Shown here: positions 5,919 to 13,873 of the stretch, in pieces
Numbering within the stretch: position 1 is the stretch's first letter
Layout: every line of letters starts with the position of its first letter
Assembly: GCA_937890135.1 (NCBI GenBank)
Contig: CALBYC010000084.1
Span: 1 to 17,038, forward strand
From: an uncultured Parabacteroides sp.
GTDB taxonomy: Bacteria; Bacteroidota; Bacteroidia; Bacteroidales; Tannerellaceae
Reading direction: 5' to 3'
DNA: 17,038 nucleotides
Program-made: the position numbers and the translations under genes
Notes under the pieces: generated by a model
The model's input: the letters and a program-made list of their open reading frames with translations, nothing else
The model's database searches: none
Told to the model about the DNA's origin: nothing

Positions 5919-6767
5919 ATGAATCTGTTATCCACTCTTCTGCTTCATTCTGAAAAAAACATCATAAGCAGAAAATCAAACATCATTGGCCAAGCAATGG
6001 CGCTTCTATTGCTAATGTCACTATTTTCTTGCAAAACGGCAAAGGATGTTGTTTATCTTCAAGATGTAGTCCCATACAAAGCCACAGAAATCGAGCAGAA
6101 GTTCGAAGTCCTTATCCATGAGGATGACTTGCTTGGTATTTTAGTCAACAGCAAAGACAAAGAGTTGGTGGTTCCCTTTAACTTGCCCATGGTTTCCTAT
6201 CAAATCGGTGCAGATTCTTACGGCCAGCAACGATTATTAGGATATTTGGTCGACGTGAATGGCGACATCGATTTCCCGGTCTTGGGGAAAATCCATGTGG
6301 TCGGGCTTTCCCGGTTGCAACTGACAGAGCTGATAAAAAAACGATTAGTGGAAGAAGACTTGGTCAAAGACCCTGTCGTCACGATTCAATTCCTGAATTA
6401 CAAAGTATCTGTCATGGGGGAAGTATCCCGCCCCGGTTCTTTTTCTATATCCGGAGACCGAATTACCTTGTTGGAAGCGCTGAGTATGGCTGGAGACTTG
6501 ACCATCTATGGTAGACGTGACCGGGTGGCTGTCATCCGAGAAAAAGACGGCAAACGCACCGTGTTGTTCCATGATTTGCGCTCGTCGGACATCTTCAGCT
6601 CGCCTTGCTATTATTTACAGCAAAACGACATCGTGTATGTCGAGCCTAACCGTACCAAGTCCCAACAGAGCGGAATCAACCAAAACAATTCCGCAAGCGT
6701 ATGGTTGTCTGCAGTATCCGTCTTGGCGGCTGTAGCCTCCTTAATTGCCACATTATCCAACAAATAA
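5919..6767 (+). CDS. wza: Polysaccharide export outer-membrane lipoprotein (Wza-like)
   Basis: Wza-type proteins form the octameric outer-membrane channel for capsule or exopolysaccharide. This 282-aa protein has a long leader ending in a lipobox SLFSC with lipidated Cys38. A polysaccharide-export (PES) domain follows at about 58-160 (FEVLIHEDDLLGILV...), then an SLBB domain at about 162-215 (VSVMGEVSRPGSFSI is its hallmark). A terminal hydrophobic, amphipathic helix spans about 260-280, matching the helix that crosses the outer membrane in Wza. The n-region is unusually long; an internal Met27 start would leave a leader without any positive charge, so I keep 5919. The wzc gene follows after 14 bases. 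It is shorter than E. coli Wza (379 aa) by one SLBB domain, as is usual in Bacteroidetes. Confidence 0.9.
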   Translation: MNLLSTLLLHSEKNIISRKSNIIGQAMALLLLMSLFSCKTAKDVVYLQDVVPYKATEIEQKFEVLIHEDDLLGILVNSKDKELVVPFNLPMVSYQIGADSYGQQRLLGYLVDVNGDIDFPVLGKIHVVGLSRLQLTELIKKRLVEEDLVKDPVVTIQFLNYKVSVMGEVSRPGSFSISGDRITLLEALSMAGDLTIYGRRDRVAVIREKDGKRTVLFHDLRSSDIFSSPCYYLQQNDIVYVEPNRTKSQQSGINQNNSASVWLSAVSVLAAVASLIATLSNK

Positions 6768-6781
6768 CCCAATCGACTGTC

Positions 6782-9199
6782 ATGGAGCAACAAGAAAACA
6801 ACAAGAACATCGAGCAAGAAGAACAGGAATTGAACATTCTTGACCTTGTTAAGATTGCCTGGGCCAACTGGTATTGGTTCGTAATATCCATAGTGTTATG
6901 CCTTTCTATTGCCTTCGTATATCTCAAGTGGGCACCTAAAGTGTACACACGCACCGCATCAGTCTTGATCAAGGACGACAAAAAAGGAGGCGGATTCTCC
7001 GAGGCCAATGCGTTCGGGGATTTAGGCATCACGATGGGTTCGCGGAATGTGGACAACGAGGTATTGGTATTCAAGGCGAATCGTCTGATGGAAATGGTTG
7101 TCAAACGTCTTCACCTGGACATCAACTATTCCATCAAAGAAGGATTACGCACCGTCGACTTATACACGCAATCCCCTATCAACTTGACTTTCCCTGAAGC
7201 AGAAGGAGAGCAAGTCTTTTCATTAAAGGCGACCCCGCTGGATGACAAGAAAGTGCTTTTGCATGATTTCAAAATAGCAAATACGGAAGGGAAGTTGGTA
7301 GAGGCAGGCAAGCCGATGGAGGTCTTGCTGGGCGATTCGGTCGACACACCGGTAGGACCATTGAAAATAGAAGCATCGTTGGACTATTCCGAACGCTACT
7401 GGAACAAGGACATTTCCATCAACAAAAGAGCAGCTTCCGCCGTGACGAACGCTTACCAAGCAGCATTGAACGCCTCTTTGGCCTCGAAGACATCTACCAT
7501 CATCAACTTGACGCTTCAAGACCGGTCCATTCCCCGAGCCGACGATGTGCTGAACACGTTGATAGCCGTATACAAAGAAGATGTCATCAACGACAAGAAC
7601 CAAGTGGCGGTCAACACGTCCAACTTCATCGCAGAACGTTTGCTCATCATAGAAAAGGAATTGGGCAGCGTGGACGCGAACATCGAATCGTTTAAACGGG
7701 AAAACCAATTGACGGACATCACATCCGAAACTGGAATGTACCTGCAGAACACGAGCCAATACAACCAAGAGAGCCTTTCGCTGCAAAGCCAATTGCAGTT
7801 GGCCAAGTATATCAAGGAATACCTGATAGACCCATCACACAATGCAGATTTGATTCCGGCAAACACGGGGGTGGATGTCAACGTGGAAAGCGACATTTCC
7901 GAATATAATACCATGTTGTTGAAACGCGACAAGCTGATTAGCAACAGCAGTAGCAAAAACCCGGTCATTCAGGATTTGAACAACTCCTTGAATGCGATGC
8001 GCCAAACAATCATCCGTTCCATTGACAACTTGATTGTCGGCCTGAACGTGAAAATCAACAATGTGCAGAACCAGGCAGCCCAGACATCACGCCGAATATC
8101 GGCCGTACCTGCCCAGCAAAAATATGTCCTTTCCGTGGAACGCCAGCAGAAAATCAAAGAGGAACTTTACCTCTATTTGTTGAACAAGCGCGAGGAAAAT
8201 GCGTTGACACAGGCCATCACGGAAAGTAACGCCCGAATCATTGACCCTGCCGGCGGAAGCAATCTTCCTGTTGCGCCAAAGTCTGCCGTCATTTTGCTGA
8301 TGGCTCTCGTGCTTGGTGGCGGCATCCCTGCCGGTATCTTTTGGCTCATGTTCACCTTGGACACAAAAGTCCGTTCCCGCAAAGATCTGGAAAAAGTCAT
8401 AACAATCCCGTTCCTTGGTGAAGTTCCGGACAAGGAGAGGAAAGACAAAAGAGAGGTGGTGGTACATGCAAGCAGTAGGGATTCCGTTTCGGAAGCCTTC
8501 CGCATCATCCGCACCAATATGGAGTTCATGCGTGTCAAATCCAAAAACATGCAAGTAATCATGATGACTTCCATGAACCCGGGCGCAGGAAAGACTTTCA
8601 TCACGATCAACTTGTCCGTAACGCTTGCATTGGCCCATAAGAAGGTCGTCATGGTGGACTTGGATATCCGTAAAGGGCTATTGTCCGAACGTACGGGACA
8701 TGGCTCGCAAATACCGAAAGGCATGACCAACTATTTGTCCGGTAACGTGGAAGACATAAACGAAATCATCACGAAGAATGCCTTCTGCGAGGGTTTGGAT
8801 GTCATCAAGTCCGGGCCTGTTCCCCCAAACCCGGCCGAATTGCTACTAAGCGACCGATTGGACAAATTGGTAGATGAATTGCGCAAGACGTATGACTATA
8901 TTATTCTGGACAATGTGCCAGCGATGCTTGTGGCGGATGCCACTATCGTGAACAGGTTGGCGGATTTGACCATCTACGTCGTACGCGCAGGTGTGATGGA
9001 TAAACGCCAATTGCCCGAATTGGAACGTCTCTACCGCGAGAACAAATTCAACAACCTGTCCCTGATCCTCAACGGCACAGACTATCACCATGGCTATGGC
9101 TACGGTTATGGTTACGGCTATGGTTACGGTTACGGCTATGGTTACGGAAACGACCAAAAGAAGAGAAAAAATAAAAATGAGGGGGGGGGGGGAAATTAA
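6782..9199 (+). CDS. wzc: Wzc-like polysaccharide co-polymerase / BY-type tyrosine kinase
   Basis: This 805-aa inner-membrane protein controls chain length and export of capsule/EPS together with Wza. Order: Wzz domain with TM1 at about 30-49, a long periplasmic coiled-coil part, TM2 at about 500-524, then a cytoplasmic kinase domain. The kinase has Walker A NPGAGKT (Lys604), Walker A' MVDLDIRKG (Asp626, Asp628) and Walker B YIILDNVP (Asp710), the set that defines bacterial BY-kinases. The C-terminal tail has a Tyr, then nine Gly-Tyr dipeptides, a basic stretch KKRKNKN and four Gly. The Tyr cluster is the expected autophosphorylation site. The start at 6782 is chosen because the frame open to 6701 overlaps wza, and the MEQQ... 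start leads into the Wzz domain normally. The phosphatase gene follows 29 bases later. Confidence 0.93.
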   Translation: MEQQENNKNIEQEEQELNILDLVKIAWANWYWFVISIVLCLSIAFVYLKWAPKVYTRTASVLIKDDKKGGGFSEANAFGDLGITMGSRNVDNEVLVFKANRLMEMVVKRLHLDINYSIKEGLRTVDLYTQSPINLTFPEAEGEQVFSLKATPLDDKKVLLHDFKIANTEGKLVEAGKPMEVLLGDSVDTPVGPLKIEASLDYSERYWNKDISINKRAASAVTNAYQAALNASLASKTSTIINLTLQDRSIPRADDVLNTLIAVYKEDVINDKNQVAVNTSNFIAERLLIIEKELGSVDANIESFKRENQLTDITSETGMYLQNTSQYNQESLSLQSQLQLAKYIKEYLIDPSHNADLIPANTGVDVNVESDISEYNTMLLKRDKLISNSSSKNPVIQDLNNSLNAMRQTIIRSIDNLIVGLNVKINNVQNQAAQTSRRISAVPAQQKYVLSVERQQKIKEELYLYLLNKREENALTQAITESNARIIDPAGGSNLPVAPKSAVILLMALVLGGGIPAGIFWLMFTLDTKVRSRKDLEKVITIPFLGEVPDKERKDKREVVVHASSRDSVSEAFRIIRTNMEFMRVKSKNMQVIMMTSMNPGAGKTFITINLSVTLALAHKKVVMVDLDIRKGLLSERTGHGSQIPKGMTNYLSGNVEDINEIITKNAFCEGLDVIKSGPVPPNPAELLLSDRLDKLVDELRKTYDYIILDNVPAMLVADATIVNRLADLTIYVVRAGVMDKRQLPELERLYRENKFNNLSLILNGTDYHHGYGYGYGYGYGYGYGYGYGNDQKKRKNKNEGGGGN
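9092..9145 (+). repeat. Coding 6-bp tandem repeat: nine Gly-Tyr units in the Wzc tail
   Basis: Nine consecutive hexamers of the form GG(C/T)TA(T/C) encode (Gly-Tyr)9. The third-base pattern varies (GGCTAT, GGCTAC, GGTTAT, GGTTAC), so units are near-identical rather than identical. Gain or loss of units would stay in frame and change the number of phosphorylatable tyrosines. Confidence 0.95.
9181..9192 (+). repeat. G12 homopolymer at the end of wzc
   Basis: Twelve consecutive G lie seven bases before the wzc stop and encode Gly residues. The tract is preceded by A-rich sequence. With 11 G the frame would read on to a TAA at 9234-9236 that overlaps the next gene's start; with 13 G it would end in LTSHI. 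Such tracts are slippage-prone and also prone to sequencing error. Confidence 0.9.
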
Positions 9200-9228
9200 C
9201 CTCTCACATATAACTTCTGGCTCTAAAC

Positions 9229-9951
9229 ATGTTTAAATTTTTAAGAAAGAACATAGATGATACCTCCTTATTGCAAGGAGCGACCGATGTCCACTCCCAC
9301 TTGTTGTCGGGAGTGGACGATGGTTTCCCTGATTACGAATCGTCGCAAGAAGCCGTTGACCATTTGGAGGGACTGGGGATAAAACATATTGTCCTTACGC
9401 CTCATGTCATGGAGGACTTGACACTCAACCGTGCCGACTACCTGAAAGGCCGTTTTCAAGAATTCGAATCAAAAATCCATACATCCATACAATTCCATTT
9501 GGCAGCAGAATACATGATGGACGCAGCCTTCGAGGATCGCCTAAATGAGGAAATTTTAGGATTAGACAATGAACACATTTTGGTTGAGACTTCCTACCTG
9601 TCCGCTCCCCCAAACCTCTATGACTTGCTTTATCAAATCACGTTGAAAGGATATGTACCCGTGATTGCCCACCCGGAAAGATATGTCTACATGAGCGATG
9701 AAGAGATAAACCATCTTAGAAAAGACTTGGGCTGCGAACTGCAAATGAATATGATGTCTTTGGCGGGCATATATGGCAGAGGCGCAAGCAAACGTTCACT
9801 CAACTTCCTGCGTGACGGCTGGTATACTTATATTGGAAGTGACATTCACCAATTGTCACCTTTCATCCATGCTTTGAAACAAATCAAACTTGGCAGCAAA
9901 GAGCAGAAAGCCATCCGACAATTATTTGAAAACAACCAACAACTCTTCTAG
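9229..9951 (+). CDS. PHP-type protein tyrosine phosphatase (CpsB/YwqE family)
   Basis: This 240-aa metal-dependent phosphatase of the PHP fold removes phosphate from the Tyr tail of the BY-kinase and thereby tunes capsule/EPS production. Metal ligands are seen in order: TDVHSHLLSGVDDG (His22, His24, Asp30), LTPH (His59), LAAEYM (Glu94), IAHPERY (His148) and SDIH (Asp205, His207). This is the complete set expected for a three-metal PHP site. There is no signal peptide, so it acts in the cytoplasm. It lies directly after its predicted substrate gene, and no promoter or terminator separates them, so one transcript is likely. The family usual length is about 240-255 aa. The assignment is firm; the substrate is inferred from gene order. 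Confidence 0.92.
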   Translation: MFKFLRKNIDDTSLLQGATDVHSHLLSGVDDGFPDYESSQEAVDHLEGLGIKHIVLTPHVMEDLTLNRADYLKGRFQEFESKIHTSIQFHLAAEYMMDAAFEDRLNEEILGLDNEHILVETSYLSAPPNLYDLLYQITLKGYVPVIAHPERYVYMSDEEINHLRKDLGCELQMNMMSLAGIYGRGASKRSLNFLRDGWYTYIGSDIHQLSPFIHALKQIKLGSKEQKAIRQLFENNQQLF

Positions 9952-10002
9952 GAGGTATCATCCATCCATAATCGGATTTACTATAATAAAACCAGAGCAA
10001 GA

Positions 10003-10033
10003 TTGGCATATTTAGAGAAATATTATACTTTTG
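10003..10033 (+). promoter_or_regulatory. Promoter of the acidic protein / OmpA lipoprotein pair
   Basis: TACTTTTG (10026-10033) matches the -7 consensus, and TTGG (10003-10006) lies 19 bases upstream as an imperfect -33 box. Transcription would start near 10040, before the ATG at 10079, which argues against the in-frame TTG at 10031 as a start. Confidence 0.6.
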
Positions 10034-10078
10034 CATCTAATATGTTTTTTCGATATAAACCCTAAACATAAAATTGAT

Positions 10079-10405
10079 ATGGACACACAAGATGATTTTA
10101 TTTATGATGACGTAGAATCAATGAAGTTCATCAAGAATTATCTTCCTCAAGAATTGAAAGAGAAATTCAGCGATGACGACATTTACTATATTGTCGACTT
10201 GATATATGACTTCTACAACAGCAAAGGATTCATGGATGAAAATGGAGACGACGACAGTGAGATAGAAATTGATGAAGAAGAGTTGACGAGCTACGTAATA
10301 AAAAATGCGAAGAAAGACGGCGTAGGCAAGTTCCTGCCCGAAGAAATCCAGTTTATCATTCAGGGAGAACTGGAGTATTGCGATTCTTTAAATATGTTTG
10401 ACTAA
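10079..10405 (+). CDS. Small, highly acidic conserved-type hypothetical protein
   Basis: I do not recognise a named family. The 108-aa product has 31 Asp/Glu against 9 Lys and no Arg, with no signal peptide or membrane segment, so it should be a soluble cytoplasmic protein of very low pI. It is built of two probable helical segments (residues about 12-48 and 68-105) joined by an acidic linker DENGDDDSEIEIDEEE. The ATG at 10079 is preferred to the in-frame TTG at 10031, which sits inside the -7 box. The OmpA-type lipoprotein starts 16 bases after its stop, so the two are probably cotranscribed. Acidity could suit binding of a basic partner, cations or nucleic-acid-binding proteins, but nothing here shows which. 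Confidence 0.75.
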   Translation: MDTQDDFIYDDVESMKFIKNYLPQELKEKFSDDDIYYIVDLIYDFYNSKGFMDENGDDDSEIEIDEEELTSYVIKNAKKDGVGKFLPEEIQFIIQGELEYCDSLNMFD

Positions 10406-10410
10406 AATAC

Positions 10411-10418
10411 AAGGAGGG
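10411..10418 (+). promoter_or_regulatory. Strong Shine-Dalgarno site of the OmpA-type lipoprotein
   Basis: AAGGAGGG lies a few bases before ATG 10422. Such a good match is uncommon among the other genes here, which mostly have A-rich leaders. It fixes the start over the in-frame TTG at 10398. Confidence 0.75.
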
Positions 10419-10421
10419 ACA

Positions 10422-11105
10422 ATGAAAAGTATAAAGGTATTGACAGCTTTGCTGCTTTCCGTAACATTAACATTCTCAAGTTGCGGTTCATGGAATAATA
10501 CACAGAAAGGTGCGGCTATCGGCGTAGGCGGTGGCGCAGCCGTAGGTGCAGGAGTCGGGGCGATTGCCGGAAACACAGCCTTAGGCTCAATCATAGGTGC
10601 CGCAGTGGGTGGTACGGCAGGAGCTTTGATTGGAAAGAAAATGGACAAGCAAAAGAAAGAATTGGAGGCCACGTTGCCCGAAGAAACAACAGTTGAAAAG
10701 ATAAACAACGGGGAGGCACTTAAAGTAACCTTTGATTCAGGAATCTTGTTTGCAACAAACTCAAGTACACTCAGCGACGCATCAAAAACCGCATTGCGCA
10801 ATTTGGCCAATAGTTTGAACCAAAATCCGGATACGGACATCAAGATCATTGGTCACACGGATAATACGGGGAAAGTGGATTACAACCAAACACTTTCAGA
10901 AAAAAGAGCTAAAAGCGTATACGATTATTTGATGGTTGACCAAGGGGTCAGTAGCAAACGTATGACATACGAAGGGAAAGGCATCCACGAACCTGTCGCA
11001 GACAACAGCACTGCGGAAGGACGAGCTTTGAATCGTCGTGTGGAAATCTTGATTCTGCCGAACGCCCAAATGGTACAAGACGCTCAAAACGGAACATTGA
11101 AATAA
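10422..11105 (+). CDS. OmpA-family lipoprotein with glycine zipper
   Basis: This 227-aa protein has a lipoprotein leader with lipobox TFSSC and lipidated Cys21, a glycine-zipper segment (about residues 30-71, Gly/Ala-rich with GxxxG spacing), a charged linker and an OmpA C-terminal peptidoglycan-binding domain at about 98-212. The motif HTDNTG (Asp147) and LSEKRA (Arg162) supply the residues that bind diaminopimelate in OmpA. It should tie the outer membrane to the cell wall. The arrangement matches E. coli YiaD. The start at 10422 is fixed by an unusually strong ribosome-binding site AAGGAGGG (10411-10418) and by the leader. It follows the acidic protein in the same unit and ends at a strong terminator. 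The exact role in the envelope is inferred. Confidence 0.92.
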   Translation: MKSIKVLTALLLSVTLTFSSCGSWNNTQKGAAIGVGGGAAVGAGVGAIAGNTALGSIIGAAVGGTAGALIGKKMDKQKKELEATLPEETTVEKINNGEALKVTFDSGILFATNSSTLSDASKTALRNLANSLNQNPDTDIKIIGHTDNTGKVDYNQTLSEKRAKSVYDYLMVDQGVSSKRMTYEGKGIHEPVADNSTAEGRALNRRVEILILPNAQMVQDAQNGTLK

Positions 11106-11127
11106 CAATTGTTTGCATTTCCATCAT

Positions 11128-11170
11128 AAAAAAAGCTGCTCTGTATTTATTTACAGCACAGCTTTTTTTT
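11128..11170. terminator. Bidirectional terminator between the OmpA lipoprotein and ccsBA
   Basis: AAAAAAAGCTG (11128-11138) and CTGTA (11141-11145) pair with TACAG and CAGCTTTTTTT across 11152-11169, with a 2-base internal mismatch. A run of eight T ends it on the plus strand and seven A at its left end serve as T on the minus strand. It separates two convergent genes. Confidence 0.85.
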
Positions 11171-11226
11171 ATGGCGGAAATATAACGAGGAATCATCAAT
11201 CACAAAACTTCCCCCATCATTTACTA

Positions 11227-13683
11227 TCAATCAATCGGCAACCTTGTCATTCTCAACCTTCTATATGAAACAATTCCTACCACGATAACGATCAAAAAAG
11301 CAAGAACCAAATAAGAGAAAACAGTCCCGACTTGATCATTCTCTCCATAAGAGTGCATTCCGCTCAAAAAATAATTTACGCCCAAAAATGTCATCAACAC
11401 AGAGCTGAAGGCTATTACGGACAAGAAATTAAACGACCATGTAGAATACCAACTGCGGACTAAACGAAGATGTTCTACGATTGCATATACAATGACTGTA
11501 ACAAGTGCCCAAGTTTCTTTGGGGTCCCATCCCCAATATCTTCCCCATGACTCGTTTGCCCAAACAGCACCTAAGAAAGTACCTACCGTCATCAAAGCCA
11601 GTCCGATTAAAAGAGACATCTCGTTTACTACTGTCAATTCTTTTATCCTCCGATTCAGGCTTGCGAAATTCTCATTCCCTACCAAACTCATCACAACCAT
11701 GTTCGTGAAGCCAAGCAAGCAACTTATTCCAAAGAATCCATACGCAGCCACAATCACTGCTACATGAAACATAAGCCATGGGGATTTCAAGACAGGAACC
11801 AAAGGACTTATTTGGGGATCCATCCAACTCAAACCTGAAACAAACAAAATGATTCCGCTAAACAAAGTAGCCAAAGCCATCGTTATCGGGCTCTTCCGCA
11901 TAAACAACAAACCACCAAAGGTAGTTGCCCATGCCACATATACCATCGTCTCGTATGAATTACTCCACGGGGCATAACCAGCTATATACCACCGGACGCC
12001 CAAGCCATAAGTCTGAAACAAAAATACGGCAATCGCAGCAAAAGTCAATATCTTGGTCAAATATCTCAAAGATGGATATGGATTGAACAAACCGGCAAAA
12101 GTAAACAGCAACAATAATCCGCCAAAAATGAGATAACCTATCTTGCACAAACGGAATATATCCATCTTATTATATGTTATTTCCACTTGCATTTTTCTGG
12201 GGCTGATATCCAAGTCCTTGCATTTAGACTGTTGGTATTTGGCTATCATGGCTAAAACTTCATCCGCCTTTCTCCAATCATTACTTTTCAATGCCGATTG
12301 GACTTCATTTATGTACCAGACAAATATCTTAGAAACAAAAGAAAACTCCTCTCCGGTAAAAACAGACAAATCATCACCCGGGGCATACCAACGATGCGAC
12401 GGATCTCCTTCTTTCGGGAATATCTTGACTAATTGATAATGCAGCAAAAGATGTAATATATTCGCTTGTTCGTCTAATTTCATCATATCTTTATCGAATT
12501 TTGTCCTTTGGTCAGGCATTTTGCCATAAGCTTCTTTTACTTTCTGCTGCAATCTATAATTCCCAAAAGAATCGAACAATTGAATGTAACTACATGCCTT
12601 TTCTGGCAAACCATAATAAGATGCGATTTCTTTGTTCGAATATGTTATCAATGGAATACGCATCCACATGTCAGGCATAGCGAACAAACTGAGCAAGAAT
12701 TGATCGGAATTAAGTTTCCCGAAATGCTCCTTCTTATGTAATTTTCGTAATACCTCCGAAGAAAATGTATTCATTGGAATCATCCGCCCACTCTCTGACT
12801 GAACAGGAAGCATCGCAAAACGGGCGGCATGGTCCGGGCTAATGGCCAGTTGCTGCAATACCGTTTCCATTTTCATCGCAGGGGCTTTTACCTCTTTGGC
12901 TTGAGCATCCATTGACACCAAAGAAGTCATGAACAATGCTCCAATCAGAATACTTTTTCCTCGCATTTCTCCCAAGCTGCGGCTCAATGTCCGGAAACGT
13001 GAATTACGCCCAAACAATGAAAAAAGGAAACCTATCAGCAAAAAGAAGTAGCCGGCATACGTGATATTCCGCCCCACCACATCACGATTGACAGATAAAA
13101 CCGTACCTTTCTCATCGGCATCGAATGAAGCTTGAAAAAAACGATATCCTTTCACATCCAACACATTATTCATGTAAATCAAAGCTCCATAACTTTTCCC
13201 ATTCTCATGAACTACGACATCGCTTTCAAAAGATGAAGGACTTTCTGAACCAGGATAACGAGCCATGGTAAAACGTATCAGCTCTATCTCAAAAGGCAAT
13301 TTATGGTAAACTGTTCTATCCCCAATATGTATGGATATCTGGTCGCTCCGTTCCCCTTCTCGAATGTGCATCAATCCTTCTTCACTGAATAAATGGGAAT
13401 AGAAAGCTCCTGCCAATATAATGATAAAAGAGAAATGAATCATCAAAACACCCCAGCGCCTTTGCCGGATGTAATGCTTCCGATGTTCGATTGCCAAGAA
13501 ATTCAAAACCATCAGGAACTGCAACAAAATGAATATCGGAGAATAATACACCAAACTTTTAGCTAAATCAGTGCCTCCGTATTTCTCTATAAATGTTGCC
13601 ATACCCAAACCCAATGCGTAAACAAGCAGCATGACGATGCTTGTCTTATAAGATGAGAGCCATTGCATTCTTGAAATGTCCAT
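11227..13683 (-). CDS. ccsBA: Fused cytochrome c biogenesis protein (ResB/CcsB + CcsA, system II)
   Basis: The 818-aa protein exports heme and ligates it to CxxCH motifs of periplasmic c-type cytochromes. The N-terminal part (about 1-235) is ResB/CcsB-like with helices near 14-30, 47-66 and 78-97 and the heme-ligand candidate His83. Helices near 210 and 245 follow, then a long soluble periplasmic segment to about 505. The C-terminal half is CcsA with the WWD heme-handling motif WGRYWGWDPKETW at 713-725, flanked by His640 (FHVAV) and His777 (LSGMHSYG), plus His738. These are the four-histidine set of CcsBA. A promoter lies 40-70 bases upstream. In Bacteroidales such fusions usually sit with nrfHA (nitrite reductase), but no cytochrome gene is in this window. 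The minus strand ends at the shared terminator. Confidence 0.93.
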   Translation of the reverse strand: MDISRMQWLSSYKTSIVMLLVYALGLGMATFIEKYGGTDLAKSLVYYSPIFILLQFLMVLNFLAIEHRKHYIRQRRWGVLMIHFSFIIILAGAFYSHLFSEEGLMHIREGERSDQISIHIGDRTVYHKLPFEIELIRFTMARYPGSESPSSFESDVVVHENGKSYGALIYMNNVLDVKGYRFFQASFDADEKGTVLSVNRDVVGRNITYAGYFFLLIGFLFSLFGRNSRFRTLSRSLGEMRGKSILIGALFMTSLVSMDAQAKEVKAPAMKMETVLQQLAISPDHAARFAMLPVQSESGRMIPMNTFSSEVLRKLHKKEHFGKLNSDQFLLSLFAMPDMWMRIPLITYSNKEIASYYGLPEKACSYIQLFDSFGNYRLQQKVKEAYGKMPDQRTKFDKDMMKLDEQANILHLLLHYQLVKIFPKEGDPSHRWYAPGDDLSVFTGEEFSFVSKIFVWYINEVQSALKSNDWRKADEVLAMIAKYQQSKCKDLDISPRKMQVEITYNKMDIFRLCKIGYLIFGGLLLLFTFAGLFNPYPSLRYLTKILTFAAIAVFLFQTYGLGVRWYIAGYAPWSNSYETMVYVAWATTFGGLLFMRKSPITMALATLFSGIILFVSGLSWMDPQISPLVPVLKSPWLMFHVAVIVAAYGFFGISCLLGFTNMVVMSLVGNENFASLNRRIKELTVVNEMSLLIGLALMTVGTFLGAVWANESWGRYWGWDPKETWALVTVIVYAIVEHLRLVRSWYSTWSFNFLSVIAFSSVLMTFLGVNYFLSGMHSYGENDQVGTVFSYLVLAFLIVIVVGIVSYRRLRMTRLPID

Positions 13684-13724
13684 TTGTCAATTGTTAATTA
13701 TTAATCGTTTCATAAATCATGTTT

Positions 13725-13754
13725 CAAAGATACTTTTTTAATAGAAATAACCAA
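13725..13754 (-). promoter_or_regulatory. Promoter of ccsBA
   Basis: On the minus strand TATCTTTG (13725-13732) matches the -7 consensus, with TTGG (13751-13754) 18 bases upstream as the -33 box. It lies 42 bases before the ATG at 13683 and is divergent from the GH43 promoter. Confidence 0.6.
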
Positions 13755-13836
13755 TAGGTATTCCGATATTTCTCATTCGGAACAAGCCCAACGCAAATGC
13801 TTTGCATTATAAATGGTGAATGCAAAAAAATATGCC

Positions 13837-13844
13837 TATCTTTG
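13837..13844 (+). promoter_or_regulatory. Promoter -7 box of the GH43 gene
   Basis: TATCTTTG matches TAnnTTTG, about 30 bases before the ATG at 13874. The -33 region (ATGG at 13813-13816) is a poor match. A box here excludes the in-frame start at 13820. Confidence 0.5.
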
Positions 13845-13873
13845 CCTATGCAACTAACAATCAAGAAAGAAGT

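Noticed and set aside
5919..5996. Alternative start of the Wza-like protein at internal Met27
   Set aside because: It would leave a leader with no positive charge before the hydrophobic stretch; the ATG at 5919 follows a typical A-rich leader.
8087..8730. Long minus-strand frames (over 180 codons) inside wzc
   Set aside because: They are antisense shadows of a well-supported kinase coding frame with Walker motifs; no independent motifs or promoters.
9949..9956. Near-perfect Shine-Dalgarno sequence AGGAGGT right at the phosphatase stop
   Set aside because: No start codon or open frame follows within a usable distance, so it does not mark a gene.
10031..10078. In-frame TTG start for the acidic protein
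   Set aside because: The codon lies within the promoter -7 box; ATG at 10079 is downstream of the predicted transcription start.
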